A DNA stretch of 64,000 bases, from positions 1,550,001-1,614,000 of the forward strand of contig AP025179.1 in the NCBI GenBank assembly GCA_021654635.1. The letters are read 5' to 3'. The notes beneath the pieces are model-generated. The model worked only from the letters and a program-made list of their open reading frames with translations, had not been told where the DNA came from and did no database searches. Shown here one piece after another: positions 1 through 8,230 of this stretch (position 1 is the first letter of the stretch; every line of letters starts with the position of its first letter). The DNA is from Mycobacterium kiyosense (GTDB lineage: Bacteria; Actinomycetota; Actinomycetes; Mycobacteriales; Mycobacteriaceae). Position numbers and translations under genes: made by a program.

Positions 1-170
1 CTGCCGCCGGGCAGTGTCACTTTGCGAACCAGCCGGCCGTAACCGGAGGTGTCGCCGGTGCCGGACACGCCGAACATGCCGCGGCGGACGTCGATCACCT
101 CGCCGCCCACCGGCACCTGGACGCCCGGGGTGACCGCCGCGCCCTGCGGATCCTTGTCCGGTGAGCTCAT
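1..170 (-). CDS. nuoC: NADH-quinone oxidoreductase subunit C, N-terminal part (cut by window edge)
   Basis: The reverse strand reads [20 protein letters not shown] and continues into [24 protein letters not shown], which resembles the N-terminus of mycobacterial NuoC. NuoC is part of the peripheral arm of respiratory complex I. Only about 56 codons are present before the window ends. The ATG at 170 overlaps the nuoB TGA as ATGA, so the two are translationally coupled in the order nuoA-nuoB-nuoC. Confidence 0.9.
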   Translation of the reverse strand, partial: MSSPDKDPQGAAVTPGVQVPVGGEVIDVRRGMFGVSGTGDTSGYGRLVRKVTLPGG

Positions 171-721
171 CGCAGCAGCCCGCGCATCTCGATGGTGGGC
201 CGGGCCGCCATCGCCGCCTCTTCGGCTTCGGCGATGGCGCGCTCGCGGTTGACCCCCAGCGGCATTTCCTGAATCTTGTCGTGCAGCTTGAGTATTGCGT
301 GCAGCAGCATCTCGGGCCGCGGCGGGCAGCCGGGCAGGTAGATGTCCACCGGGACGATGTGGTCGACGCCCTGCACGATCGCGTAGTTGTTGAACATTCC
401 GCCCGACGAGGCGCACACGCCCATGGCCAGCACCCACTTCGGCTCGGCCATCTGGTCGTAGATCTGGCGCAGCACCGGCGCCATCTTCTGGCTCACCCGG
501 CCCGCGACGATCATCAGGTCGGCTTGTCGCGGCGTCGCCGAGAACCGCTCCATTCCGAACCGGGCGATGTCGAACCTCGGGCCGGCGGTCGCCATCATCT
601 CGATCGCACAACAGGCCAGCCCGAACGTCGCCGGCCACAGCGAGTTCTTGCGGACGTAGCCCGCCACCTTCTCCACCGTGGACAGCAGGATCCCACCGGG
701 AAGCTGTTCTTCGATTCCCAC
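167..721 (-). CDS. nuoB: NADH-quinone oxidoreductase subunit B
   Basis: A 184-residue protein with the usual NuoB/PSST signature: the paired cysteines in LACCAIEMM, a third in [10 protein letters not shown], and the [13 protein letters not shown] loop that supplies the fourth ligand of iron-sulphur cluster N2. NuoB passes electrons to quinone at the junction of the peripheral and membrane arms of complex I. Its stop overlaps the nuoC start and nuoA ends 8 bases upstream, so it belongs to the nuo operon. Length matches the mycobacterial orthologue. Confidence 0.97.
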   Translation of the reverse strand: MGIEEQLPGGILLSTVEKVAGYVRKNSLWPATFGLACCAIEMMATAGPRFDIARFGMERFSATPRQADLMIVAGRVSQKMAPVLRQIYDQMAEPKWVLAMGVCASSGGMFNNYAIVQGVDHIVPVDIYLPGCPPRPEMLLHAILKLHDKIQEMPLGVNRERAIAEAEEAAMAARPTIEMRGLLR

Positions 722-729
722 GTCCTACC

Positions 730-1107
730 TCAATCCCACGTCAGGCCGCCGCGGCGCCACACATAGGCGTAGGCCACGAAAACCGTCAACATGAAAACCA
801 GCATTTCGACGAGCGCGAAAACTCCCAGCGAATCGAAGCTGACCGCCCACGGATAGAGGAACACGATCTCGATGTCGAACACGATGAACAACATCGCGGT
901 CAGGTAGTACTTGATCGGGAAACGCTGACCGCTGGCCGCGTGCGGACCGCTGACCGGGCTGTCCGTCGGCTCGATCCCGCATTCGTAGGCCGCCAGCTTC
1001 GACCTGTTGAAACGGGTCGGCCCGGTGATGCTGGCCAGGAAGACCGAGCCGATGGCAAACGCCGCGGCAACTGCCGCGAGCACCAGGATGGGTATGTAGG
1101 CGTTCAA
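730..1107 (-). CDS. nuoA: NADH-quinone oxidoreductase subunit A
   Basis: A 125-residue membrane subunit of complex I. The start is placed at the TTG at 1107, giving [20 protein letters not shown], which aligns with Mtb NuoA ([12 protein letters not shown]). A longer reading frame runs upstream to 1236, but its extra residues look unlike NuoA. Features: an N-terminal membrane helix, the loop motif AAYECGIEP with the conserved cysteine, the family motif [18 protein letters not shown], and two more helices. It is the first gene of the operon and diverges from the PPE gene at 1496. Confidence 0.93.
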   Translation of the reverse strand: MNAYIPILVLAAVAAAFAIGSVFLASITGPTRFNRSKLAAYECGIEPTDSPVSGPHAASGQRFPIKYYLTAMLFIVFDIEIVFLYPWAVSFDSLGVFALVEMLVFMLTVFVAYAYVWRRGGLTWD

Positions 1108-1495
1108 CTCGCGCCACGATCCGTCCGTACGGGCCGCCAGCGCGGGCGGGCAAGCGGGTGATTGGGCTGTAGTGACGGACCGGGCTTGTGGGCCGTCACA
1201 GTGACCTTCAACATAGTCGCGCGACCGCCCGAGCACATGCCCGGGGTCAAGCTCATAGACACCGCGGGGTCGCCCGGGTTCGGTGGCGGTTCGCGGCGGC
1301 GCCGCACGGCCCGGCGGGCAACCGCCAAGCCGCTGTCCAGACGGCCGGTTTTTGATACCCAGCCAGGCAAAATATCGCTGATTCCGGCGACCGCCAGACG
1401 CGTGGAGCGGTTGTTGTTACCCTTACAAGCAGACTGTAGCGGGGGCGATTTGCGAGGTCGCGAGCGCCGTCGGCCGATCTGGGAGGACGCGAACT
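1108..1495. promoter_or_regulatory. Divergent nuoA/PPE intergenic region
   Basis: About 390 bases with no convincing gene. It should hold the promoters for the leftward nuo operon and the rightward PPE gene, because both start at its ends. A purine-rich gggagga just upstream of the GTG at 1496 is a good ribosome site for the PPE gene. I did not find a confident -10/-35 pair or operator here. Mtb has the same divergent arrangement (PPE52/nuoA). Confidence 0.5.
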
Positions 1496-2819
1496 GTGAG
1501 TTTTTTCACGCAGCCGCCGGAGATCATCTCCCCGAAGATGTTCATGGGCGCCGGCAGTGGGCCGATGTTGCAGGCCGCCGCGGCGTGGGACGGTCTGGCC
1601 GCAGAGTTGAGTACCGCCGCCGAGTCGTTCGGTTCGGTGATCTCCAACCTGGCCGGACAGGCATGGCAGGGACCGGCAGCCGCGGCCATGGCAGCCGCCG
1701 CCGCTCCCTACGCGGGCTGGCTGGCCGCGGCGGCGTCGCAGTCAATGGGTGCGGCGGGACAGGCGCGATCGGTGGTCAGCGCCTTCGAGGCAGCCCGCGC
1801 GGCCGTTGTCCATCCGAGTGCGGTGGACGCCAACCGCAATGCGTTCGTGAACTTGGTGATGACGAACCTGTTCGGCCAGAACGCGCCGTTGATCGCGCTG
1901 GCCGAGAGCATTTACGAGGAGATGTGGGCCGCCGACGTCACCGCCATGGCCGGGTATTACGCCGACGCCGCGGCGGCGGCCGCGCAGGTGGTGCCGTGGC
2001 AGACCGTGCTGCAGAGCTTCCCGGCGCTGACCAGCGGCCTGGCCGGGGATTGGCCGGCCTGGCCAACTCCGGCGCGGGTAACGGCGCGGTGCGGCTGCTG
2101 GCGCCGCGACCGGGGCGGGACCGATGAGCGCCGGCGGTGCCGGCGGTGCGGCCGGCGGCGGGGGAAGCGCCGACGGCGGTGCGGCCACCACCGCCGGTGG
2201 GGCGGGGAGCACCGACGCGGGTCTGGCCCCGGCCAGCTACACCAGCGGCGATCCCGGCGCCTACACCGCCGGCAACGCGGTAGCCCCCGCAGACGCCGGC
2301 GCCGTGAGTGCCACCACCGCCAACACCGGCGTCGCGAGCTCGGGTGTCGGGGGCTTCAGCATGATGCCGCTGGCGATGGGTGGCGTGGCGATGGCCGGGC
2401 TGCTCGGCGACAGCCCGTCGATGCCGACCCAGTCCAAGGAACCCGCGAAGTCCGCCGAACCCACTAAGGCCGAAGAGTCCTCCGAAAAGTCCGAGGAAGC
2501 CGTCGCGACGGAAGAAACCGCGGCTTCGGAGACGCCGGAAATCCCGGCGATGAGCGTGCTGCCCAGCGCGGCGTCCGACATCGCCGCCGCGGCGGCTCCG
2601 GGAGTCGGGGCCGCGGCGGCCTCCGCAGCCGCGGGCGCCTCCGGCATCCCGGTGTCACCGCTGCGGGCGGCCGGCGCCAAGCGGGCCGGTAAGGAATCAG
2701 AAGACTCGGCAGCCGAGGAATCGGTGCTGCGACTGCGCCCGGAGATCGAGCCGGGAGAGTTCCACCAGGCGCAGGCCGAAGCTCCCGAAGCCGAGGAAAA
2801 GATCCAACTCCGGGGCTGA
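1496..2819 (+). pseudogene. PPE family protein, two frame breaks in the middle
   Basis: The first part (GTG at 1496 with a gggagga ribosome site) encodes a PPE domain: [16 protein letters not shown], a WxG-type [11 protein letters not shown] turn, and helices to about residue 180. The frame then breaks twice. Near 2045-2050 a run of four G (five expected) moves the protein into another frame reading [14 protein letters not shown]. Near 2082-2090 a second missing base moves it into a third frame, which continues [10 protein letters not shown] and stays open to the TGA at 2817, ending in an Ala/Glu-rich tail. Restoring two bases gives one protein of about 440 residues. It corresponds in position to Mtb PPE52 (Rv3144c), divergent from nuoA. 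PPE proteins are normally exported by ESX systems. Confidence 0.8.
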
Positions 2820-2827
2820 CCGCCTGG

Positions 2828-3229
2828 TCAGAGGGCGGGTGCGCGCAACAGGCTCAGTACCGCGCGGCCCAGCACGATCGGGTCCAGCGGATGCGGCACC
2901 GCCGCTTCGGCCCGAGACCAGCTGGCCAGCCACGCGTCGTCGGGACGGCCGGTGAGTACCAGGATCGGCGGACAGTTCGACAGCTCGTCCTTGAGTTGCT
3001 TGGCGATTCCCATGCCACCCGTGGGCGTAGCCTCCCCGTCCAGGATGGCCAGGTCGATGCCGCCTTCGTCCATTGTGCGGATCACCATCGGGCCGGTGGC
3101 GACTTCCACATAGCTCAACTCCGGCAGATCCGGATGCAGCCGTTTACCCAGCGCCTGCATCACTGCTTGGCGGGTCTGCGCGTTGCTGCTGTAGACGAGG
3201 ATCTTCAGGGGGCTGCTCGAGTCGGGCAC
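2828..3229 (-). CDS. Response-regulator-like receiver protein (Rv3143 orthologue)
   Basis: A 133-residue single receiver-like domain starting VPDSSSPLKILVYSSNAQTR and ending in VLSLLRAPAL, very close to Mtb Rv3143 in both sequence and length. No DNA-binding domain follows, so it probably acts by protein contact. The usual acidic pocket is altered: the strand reads VYSSNAQ rather than an Asp-Asp pair, while the phospho-site region reads AILDGEA. A GTG at 3247 would overlap the YceI stop as GTGA and is an alternative start. It is the last gene of the long minus-strand run and ends face to face with the PPE gene; a 6-base stem (ctgacc/ggtcag, 2816-2831) spans the gap. Confidence 0.88.
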   Translation of the reverse strand: MPDSSSPLKILVYSSNAQTRQAVMQALGKRLHPDLPELSYVEVATGPMVIRTMDEGGIDLAILDGEATPTGGMGIAKQLKDELSNCPPILVLTGRPDDAWLASWSRAEAAVPHPLDPIVLGRAVLSLLRAPAL

Positions 3230-3243
3230 GTGCAGATGGTAAT

Positions 3244-3786
3244 TCACGCGCCGCTGGACGACCGCACGAAGACGGCTTCGGCCGACACGGTGACCGTCTC
3301 GGCCATCACACCGAATTTGTTCCAGTCCAGGTCGAAGCGGGTTCGGTCGATGTCGCCGCGGCCGGTGATACGCACCGATCCGTCGTCGTGCTCGGTGACG
3401 GTCGCCGGCAGCGTCACCGGTTCGGTGACGCCCTTGATGGTGAACTCGGACTTCACTTCGGCGGCCTTTCCGGGCCCCGGGCTCAGGTCGGTGACAACGA
3501 CCGCGATCGTCGGGAAGCGTTCGGCGTCGAAGAAGTCGGCGGACAGTAGGTGTTTGTCGCGGAGTCCGATGCCGGTGTGCAGCGACGCGACCTGGATGTC
3601 GATGCGGCCGTTGACCGCGCCGGTGCCGGTGAGTTCGCCGGCGCCGCTGAACTCGGTGAACTTGCCCTTGACCGGCACCAGCCCCCACATGTTCTTGATC
3701 TTGAAGCCGATGGTGGACTTCTCGGGCAGCAACGCCCAGGTGCCGACGGTGTCGGGGTCGGCGAGCAGTGTTTCCAGCGTCGTCAT
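3244..3786 (-). CDS. YceI family lipid-binding protein
   Basis: A 180-residue protein with YceI hallmarks: WALLPEKSTIGFKIKNMWG near the N-terminus, LLSADFFDAERFPTI in the middle, and FTIKGVTEPVTLPATV followed by DRTRFDLDWNKFGV. YceI proteins form a lipocalin-like barrel that binds long polyisoprenoid or fatty molecules. No signal peptide is visible, so it is probably cytoplasmic, as in other mycobacterial relatives. It overlaps its upstream neighbour as ATGA and is co-transcribed with the catabolic genes. The ligand is unknown. Confidence 0.88.
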   Translation of the reverse strand: MTTLETLLADPDTVGTWALLPEKSTIGFKIKNMWGLVPVKGKFTEFSGAGELTGTGAVNGRIDIQVASLHTGIGLRDKHLLSADFFDAERFPTIAVVVTDLSPGPGKAAEVKSEFTIKGVTEPVTLPATVTEHDDGSVRITGRGDIDRTRFDLDWNKFGVMAETVTVSAEAVFVRSSSGA

Positions 3787-4172
3787 CTTGGATCCCGGTC
3801 CAGTAGCGGGGCGAGCTCTTCGGGGTCGAAGTACTCGTCGATTCGGTTGATAAGACCATCTGTGTCCAACTTGATCACGATGCAAACCCGCATCGCGATC
3901 GCCTGACCGGTGAGCCCGGTGGCGCGCAGGATGTGCTGCTGGACGAATCCGTTGTCGAAGACCTCCCGGTCCAGGATCTGGTAGGCGCGCTGCGTGGTGG
4001 CTGAGATGAACCAATTGATCACCCGTAGCGCCCGCGGCTTGTCGTCGACCAGCTCGGGGCGGCGGCCGGTGCGCCACACGGTGACGTCGTCGCTCCACAT
4101 GTTCGCGACCGCGGCCTTGTCGCCCTCTTCGATCGCGCTGAACAGCCGGTCGGCCGTTTCCAGGACCGTCAT
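3783..4172 (-). CDS. SnoaL-like / nuclear transport factor 2-like protein
   Basis: A 129-residue protein typical of the SnoaL-like fold: MTVLETADRLFSAIEEGDKAAVANMWSDD at the N-terminus and IVIKLDTDGLINRIDEYFDPEEL at the C-terminus. Members are small cone-shaped barrels that act as isomerases, hydrolases or ligand binders, so the fold alone does not give a reaction. It overlaps both neighbours by 4 bases (ATGA), placing it firmly in the operon with YceI and the DUF6285 gene. A role in acyl-CoA or lactone processing is only an inference from context. Confidence 0.8.
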   Translation of the reverse strand: MTVLETADRLFSAIEEGDKAAVANMWSDDVTVWRTGRRPELVDDKPRALRVINWFISATTQRAYQILDREVFDNGFVQQHILRATGLTGQAIAMRVCIVIKLDTDGLINRIDEYFDPEELAPLLDRDPR

Positions 4173-4510
4173 GGTTGCTCCTTGTCGTATCCGGGGTGGG
4201 CGGCGGCCAGTCGGTGGCGTACCAGTGTGCGCAGGCAGGCGGTGACGTCCGCGTCGCGGCCGTCCAGTTCGCCGGCGCGGATGGCGGCGGCCAGCGCCGC
4301 CTCATCGGGGTATCCAAGGCGGTCCAGCGCTACCCGCACGTCCGAATCGTCCGGCTCACGCAGTTCTCTCTCGACCATGCGTAGCGCGTTGGCGGCCACC
4401 CGGGCGTGAAAGTTGACCTGGCCGGTGGTCGCCTCCCGTACGTCGGTCTCCAGGAATTCGGCGACGGCGGCGACGAGTTCGGCCGCGGTGGGCCGGCCGT
4501 GCAGGTTCAC
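4169..4510 (-). CDS. DUF6285-type small protein (possible LvaB-like kinase partner)
   Basis: A 113-residue helical protein: VNLHGRPTAAELVAAVAEFL, HARVAANALRMVERELRE, and a C-terminal segment of basic residues. The GTG start at 4510 overlaps the APH-like kinase stop as GTGA. Small proteins of this type regularly sit beside an APH-like acyl kinase and an acyl-CoA dehydrogenase. In the levulinate pathway of Pseudomonas putida the equivalent small protein (LvaB) is needed for kinase activity. That equivalence is inferred from size and gene order, not from detailed alignment. Confidence 0.65.
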   Translation of the reverse strand: MNLHGRPTAAELVAAVAEFLETDVREATTGQVNFHARVAANALRMVERELREPDDSDVRVALDRLGYPDEAALAAAIRAGELDGRDADVTACLRTLVRHRLAAAHPGYDKEQP

Positions 4511-5466
4511 GATGGGACCTCCGCGAGCAGGTCGAGCAGGTCCCATTCGTTCTCGCATACCCGGCGTCCGATGGTGGCCAGCTCCACCGAGCGGGTCTGC
4601 CCGCTCAGGTGGCGCTCGGCCTGATACCGGCAGATGATTCCCCAGCGCAGCGTCGCCAGCACCAGCCACCAGTGAAACGCCGCCCGGTCGACCGTCGTCG
4701 CGCCGGCCTCCTCGTAGCTGCGCAGGAAAGTCTCGATGCTGCCCAGCCCGCCGGCGCCGCGGCCGGCGGGAGCGCCGAAGCGCCAGGCGCGCACGCAGAA
4801 CCAGGCCAGGTCCTCGTAGGCCTCACCGAGGTGTACCAGTTCCCAGTCCAGTACCGCGGCCAGGTCGGATCCGTCGACGATCAGGTTGCCCATCCGGAAG
4901 TCGCCGTGCACCAACACCGTCGGGGTGGGCGGCGGCCGGTGGGCGTCCAACCAGCGAAACGCCCACTCGAAAGTGGCGGTGGTGTCGCCCATGTCGTCGA
5001 GCTGCCGTCGGGAATGCTCGATCGGATCTTCGCGGGTCAAACCGGGGATCGCGGGGTCGGCGCGGTGGATCGCCGCGATGGCCTGGGCGCACTGGCGCAG
5101 CAGCCGCTGCGGATCTTCGAGCGCTCGCTGGATGCGCCGGACGATCGTCTCGCCCTTGATCTCCTCGCAGATCAGGTACGGATTGCCAAGGGCGGCAACC
5201 GAATCGTCGGCGACCAGGACGTGCGGGACGGGCGCCCCCGCGGCTGCCGCGGCGGCCTGGACCCGGGCCTCCAGTTCCATGCCGGCGTGGATGTCGTCGG
5301 GCGGGCCGGTGCGCAGGATCAGCGCGCGCCGGTCGGTGTCGGTGACGGCATCGAAGGCCCAGGTGGTGCGGCTGGCCCCGCCGGTCAGCACCCGCAGGTT
5401 GTCGATTCTCACCTGGCGGCCCGTGACCTCGGTGAGCAAGGTGCTCAGGCTGTCGGCCAGCGTCAC
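4507..5466 (-). CDS. APH-family phosphotransferase (ACAD10/LvaA-like hydroxyacyl kinase)
   Basis: A 319-residue kinase-fold protein. Visible are the nucleotide-loop start LTGGASRTTWAF, the catalytic-loop motif VLVHGDFRMGNLIVDGS (HGDF..GN), and the metal-binding VLDWELVHLGEAYEDLAW. This is the aminoglycoside/choline kinase fold. The version next to acyl-CoA dehydrogenases is related to the kinase domain of ACAD10/ACAD11 and to LvaA, which phosphorylate 4-hydroxyacyl-CoA. The GTG at 5466 overlaps the dehydrogenase stop as GTGA; a longer open frame upstream is shadow. An antibiotic-resistance role is unlikely in this context. Confidence 0.8.
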   Translation of the reverse strand: MTLADSLSTLLTEVTGRQVRIDNLRVLTGGASRTTWAFDAVTDTDRRALILRTGPPDDIHAGMELEARVQAAAAAAGAPVPHVLVADDSVAALGNPYLICEEIKGETIVRRIQRALEDPQRLLRQCAQAIAAIHRADPAIPGLTREDPIEHSRRQLDDMGDTTATFEWAFRWLDAHRPPPTPTVLVHGDFRMGNLIVDGSDLAAVLDWELVHLGEAYEDLAWFCVRAWRFGAPAGRGAGGLGSIETFLRSYEEAGATTVDRAAFHWWLVLATLRWGIICRYQAERHLSGQTRSVELATIGRRVCENEWDLLDLLAEVPS

Positions 5467-6701
5467 TTTTTGCCGAACTTGAACAGCCGCTGGGCAACCC
5501 GGCGAATCTGGATCTCTTCGGCGCCCTCGGTGATGCGGTAGCGGCGGTGGTGGCGGTAGATGTGTTCGAGTTGCTCGTGTCGGCTGTAGCCGATGCCGCC
5601 GAGCACCTGCATGGCCCGGTCGGCTGCGTCGCACACCAGTCGATTGGCACGGTAGTTTGCCATGGATACCTTGTCGGAGACCTCCATGTGGTGATTCTGG
5701 TCCAATTGTGTTGCGGCGTAATAGACCAGCAATCGCACCATCTGCGCCTCGGTCTGCAACTCGACCAGCGGCCACTGCACCGCCTGGTTCACCGCCAGCG
5801 GTTTACCGAACACGATGCGTTCGCCGGCGTAGGACACGGCACGGTCGATGCAGTACTGGGCTGCCCCCAGGCTGCTGGCCGCTTGGCGAATCCTGTTCTC
5901 GTGCAGGAAGGTCTGGCCAACCTCCAGACCGCGGTCCACCTCGCCGAGCACCGCGTCGCCGGGCACCCGGACGTCGTTCAGCTCGACTTCGGCGTGGTCG
6001 GTCGGCATGTTGAACGTCCACCAATAAAACGGGATGGTGAAGCCCGGGGTGTCACAGGGCACCAGGAACGCCGTGATGCCCCGGGCCTGGCCCGGCTCAC
6101 CGGAGGTGCGGGCGAACACCAGGTCGTGGGTGGCGCGATGCACGCCGGTGTTGAAACGCTTGGCGCCGTTGATAACCCAACTGTCGCCGTCACGCACCGC
6201 GGTGGTCTCCAGCCAGGTGGCATCCGATCCGTGGTCGGGTTCGGTCAGGCCGAACGCCATCGATCGTTGGCCGGTGATCAGCGCCTCGGTCCATTCCTTT
6301 TTCTGGGCGTCGGTGCCGAACCGGTCCATCATGATGACCTGCGGGAAGTTGCCGACGATCGAGGACTCGTCCTGCAGGTCGTTGTGCAGCCCGAGTCCCT
6401 TGTGCGCCAGGTGTTCCCGGATGACCGCCATATCGATGTTGCTGCCGTCGCGGCCGCCGAACTGCGACGGCAGGCCGTAACGCAGCCAGCCCGCCTTGTC
6501 GGCGCGCCGGCGCATTTCACCGAGCAGGTCCTCCCACTCGCGGCGCGGGATACCACCGTTGTCCCAGTCGGTGCGGGCATTCTCCCGACGGTGGTCGAAG
6601 TACTGGATGTTCTCGCGTTCCAGCGGCTTGATCTCGGTCTCGATGAACTCGTCCATCTCGGCCAGCAGGCCCGGAAGATGTTCGGGCAGAGTGAAATCCA
6701 C
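5463..6701 (-). CDS. Acyl-CoA dehydrogenase (LvaC/ACAD10-like)
   Basis: A 412-residue flavoenzyme with the acyl-CoA dehydrogenase layout: a helical N-terminal domain, the FAD/substrate segment FGLTEPDHGSDATWLETTAV, a beta domain with GAKRFNTGV, and a C-terminal helical domain with QVLGGIGYSRHEQLEHIYRHHRRYRI. In short-chain ACADs a Glu near this region is the catalytic base. The TEP.GSDA motif is intact. It sits directly upstream of the APH-like kinase and DUF6285 gene with overlapping codons, the arrangement of the lvaABC genes. A role in the 4-hydroxyacyl-CoA to 3-hydroxyacyl-CoA route is inferred. Confidence 0.88.
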   Translation of the reverse strand: MDFTLPEHLPGLLAEMDEFIETEIKPLERENIQYFDHRRENARTDWDNGGIPRREWEDLLGEMRRRADKAGWLRYGLPSQFGGRDGSNIDMAVIREHLAHKGLGLHNDLQDESSIVGNFPQVIMMDRFGTDAQKKEWTEALITGQRSMAFGLTEPDHGSDATWLETTAVRDGDSWVINGAKRFNTGVHRATHDLVFARTSGEPGQARGITAFLVPCDTPGFTIPFYWWTFNMPTDHAEVELNDVRVPGDAVLGEVDRGLEVGQTFLHENRIRQAASSLGAAQYCIDRAVSYAGERIVFGKPLAVNQAVQWPLVELQTEAQMVRLLVYYAATQLDQNHHMEVSDKVSMANYRANRLVCDAADRAMQVLGGIGYSRHEQLEHIYRHHRRYRITEGAEEIQIRRVAQRLFKFGKK

Positions 6702-6713
6702 GTTGATTACTCC

Positions 6714-7337
6714 TTAGTTTCCGTACAGCGTCTTCTGCCAGATTCGGGACAGCAGGGCGATCGCGTCCTCGTCGGTGATGGTCACGCCCAGGCCTTTCTG
6801 GGGATCGGGCTTGCCGACGAATACGGTGGTGAAGTTCTCGAACAGCAGCGCGATGGCCGCGGCGGTGTGCTCCGGGTTGAGTTCGGTTGCGTGGCCCTGT
6901 TCTTGGGCGCGGCGGACCGAGGCGGCCACGATGTCCATACCAAAACGCCGGAATTCGTTCTGCACGTGCGCGAATCGTGGCTGGGTGGTGGCCAGCTGCG
7001 CGACGGCGATCATGATGCCGATGTTCTGCTTGAACATGCTCCAGTATCCGGTGACCACCGAGGTGAAGAACGCGTCGTCGGCCGGTGACTCGGGTAGGGG
7101 TACCGCCCACCCGGACGGTTCGACCACCTCGTGCAGAAACGATTCGGCCAGGCCGGCCAGCAGGTCTTCCTTATCGGTGAAATAACGGTAGAACACCGCC
7201 GGCGACTTGCCCGCGGCCGAGGTGATGTCGGCCAACGTGGTACCGTGAAAACCGCGTTCGGCGAACAGCTTTCGAGCGGCCAGCTCGATGGCTTGGCGGG
7301 TCTGCCGCCCTTTGGCGCTCAGCAGTTCTGCGGGCAT
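6714..7337 (-). CDS. TetR family transcriptional regulator
   Basis: A 207-residue regulator. The N-terminal helix-turn-helix reads RQAIELAARKLFAERGFHGTTLADITSAAGKSPAVFYRYFTDKEDLL, a standard TetR domain, and the C-terminal ligand domain is helical. The ATG at 7337 shares one base with the stop of the lyase gene (TGATG). Because it lies inside the operon it probably regulates the surrounding genes in response to an acyl-CoA or related metabolite. No operator was identified nearby. Confidence 0.9.
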   Translation of the reverse strand: MPAELLSAKGRQTRQAIELAARKLFAERGFHGTTLADITSAAGKSPAVFYRYFTDKEDLLAGLAESFLHEVVEPSGWAVPLPESPADDAFFTSVVTGYWSMFKQNIGIMIAVAQLATTQPRFAHVQNEFRRFGMDIVAASVRRAQEQGHATELNPEHTAAAIALLFENFTTVFVGKPDPQKGLGVTITDEDAIALLSRIWQKTLYGN

Positions 7338-8230
7338 CAGCTGCGGATCCGGTCTCCCGCGCGTAGCAGAGCGCTCGGTAGGTCGTGACCGACGGCTTCT
7401 TTCGCGACCCGCGCCGCGGCGATGGCGGCCTGCAGGTCGACGTCGACCGTGTAGCCGCTGTCGGTCAGCAGGTACACCAGATCCTCGGTGGCGATGTTGC
7501 CGGTGGCGCCGGGCGCGAACGGGCAACCGCCCAGCCCGCCGACCGACGCGTCCAGCCGGGTCACGCCGGCGGTGACCGCCGCGTAGGCGCTGGCCAGCCC
7601 GGAGCCGCGGGTGTTGTGGAAGTGTCCGCCCAACGGCAGGTCCCCGATGATCGGAAGTAGTTGCGAGATGAGCGAACTCACCCGGCCAGGGGTCGCGGTG
7701 CCGATGGTGTCGGCGATCGAGAACCGGTCCACGCCCTGGTCGCGGGCGGCGGTAGCGATGTCCAGTACCCGCTGCGGGGGAGTGGGGCCTTCGAACGGCG
7801 AGTCCCACGCGGTGGCGACGATGACCTCGACACTGACGTCGTTGCCGTGTGCGATGGCGACGATCTCACTGATCTGATCGGTTGCCTCGGTGCTGGTGCG
7901 GCCGACGTTCCTCATGCTGAACGTGTCGTCGGCGGCCACCACGTACTCGATCGACCTGAAGCCGGCGGCGATTGCGCGTTTCGCGCCGTTCGGGCTGGCA
8001 ACCAGTGCGGAGAATTCGATGCCGGGGAAGTTGTACAGCTCGGCGGCCAGTTCGGCCGCGTCGGCCATCGACGGCACCTTGGTGGGGGAGACGAAGGCGG
8101 TGGCCTCGACTTCGCGCACCCCGGTTTTCGCCACCGCGGCGAGCAGTTCCAGCTTGGCCGACAACGGGATCGGCTGCTCGATCTGCAGTCCGTCGCGCAG
8201 CGCTACTTCGCGAATGTCGATGTGGGTCAC
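7337..8230 (-). CDS. Hydroxymethylglutaryl-CoA lyase-like enzyme
   Basis: A 297-residue HMGL-like TIM-barrel protein. It begins IDIREVALRDGLQIEQPIPL, where RDGLQ is the divalent-metal and catalytic signature. It carries the metal-ligand histidines in GGHFHNTRGSG and the loop VGGLGGCPFAPGATGN with the cysteine expected for the HMG-CoA lyase family. It should cleave a 3-hydroxy-3-methylglutaryl-type CoA thioester to acetyl-CoA plus a ketoacid. It overlaps the CoA-transferase gene by 4 bases. The exact acyl substrate cannot be read from the sequence. Confidence 0.9.
   Translation of the reverse strand: MTHIDIREVALRDGLQIEQPIPLSAKLELLAAVAKTGVREVEATAFVSPTKVPSMADAAELAAELYNFPGIEFSALVASPNGAKRAIAAGFRSIEYVVAADDTFSMRNVGRTSTEATDQISEIVAIAHGNDVSVEVIVATAWDSPFEGPTPPQRVLDIATAARDQGVDRFSIADTIGTATPGRVSSLISQLLPIIGDLPLGGHFHNTRGSGLASAYAAVTAGVTRLDASVGGLGGCPFAPGATGNIATEDLVYLLTDSGYTVDVDLQAAIAAARVAKEAVGHDLPSALLRAGDRIRS

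Noticed and set aside
1162..2127. A 321-codon plus-strand frame overlapping the PPE start
   Set aside because: Only its last 20 codons look like PPE sequence, because of the frame break; the rest is shadow of the real frame.
4507..5466. Aminoglycoside resistance gene
   Set aside because: Although the fold is APH, the gene is locked into an acyl-CoA operon and resembles ACAD10/LvaA kinases.
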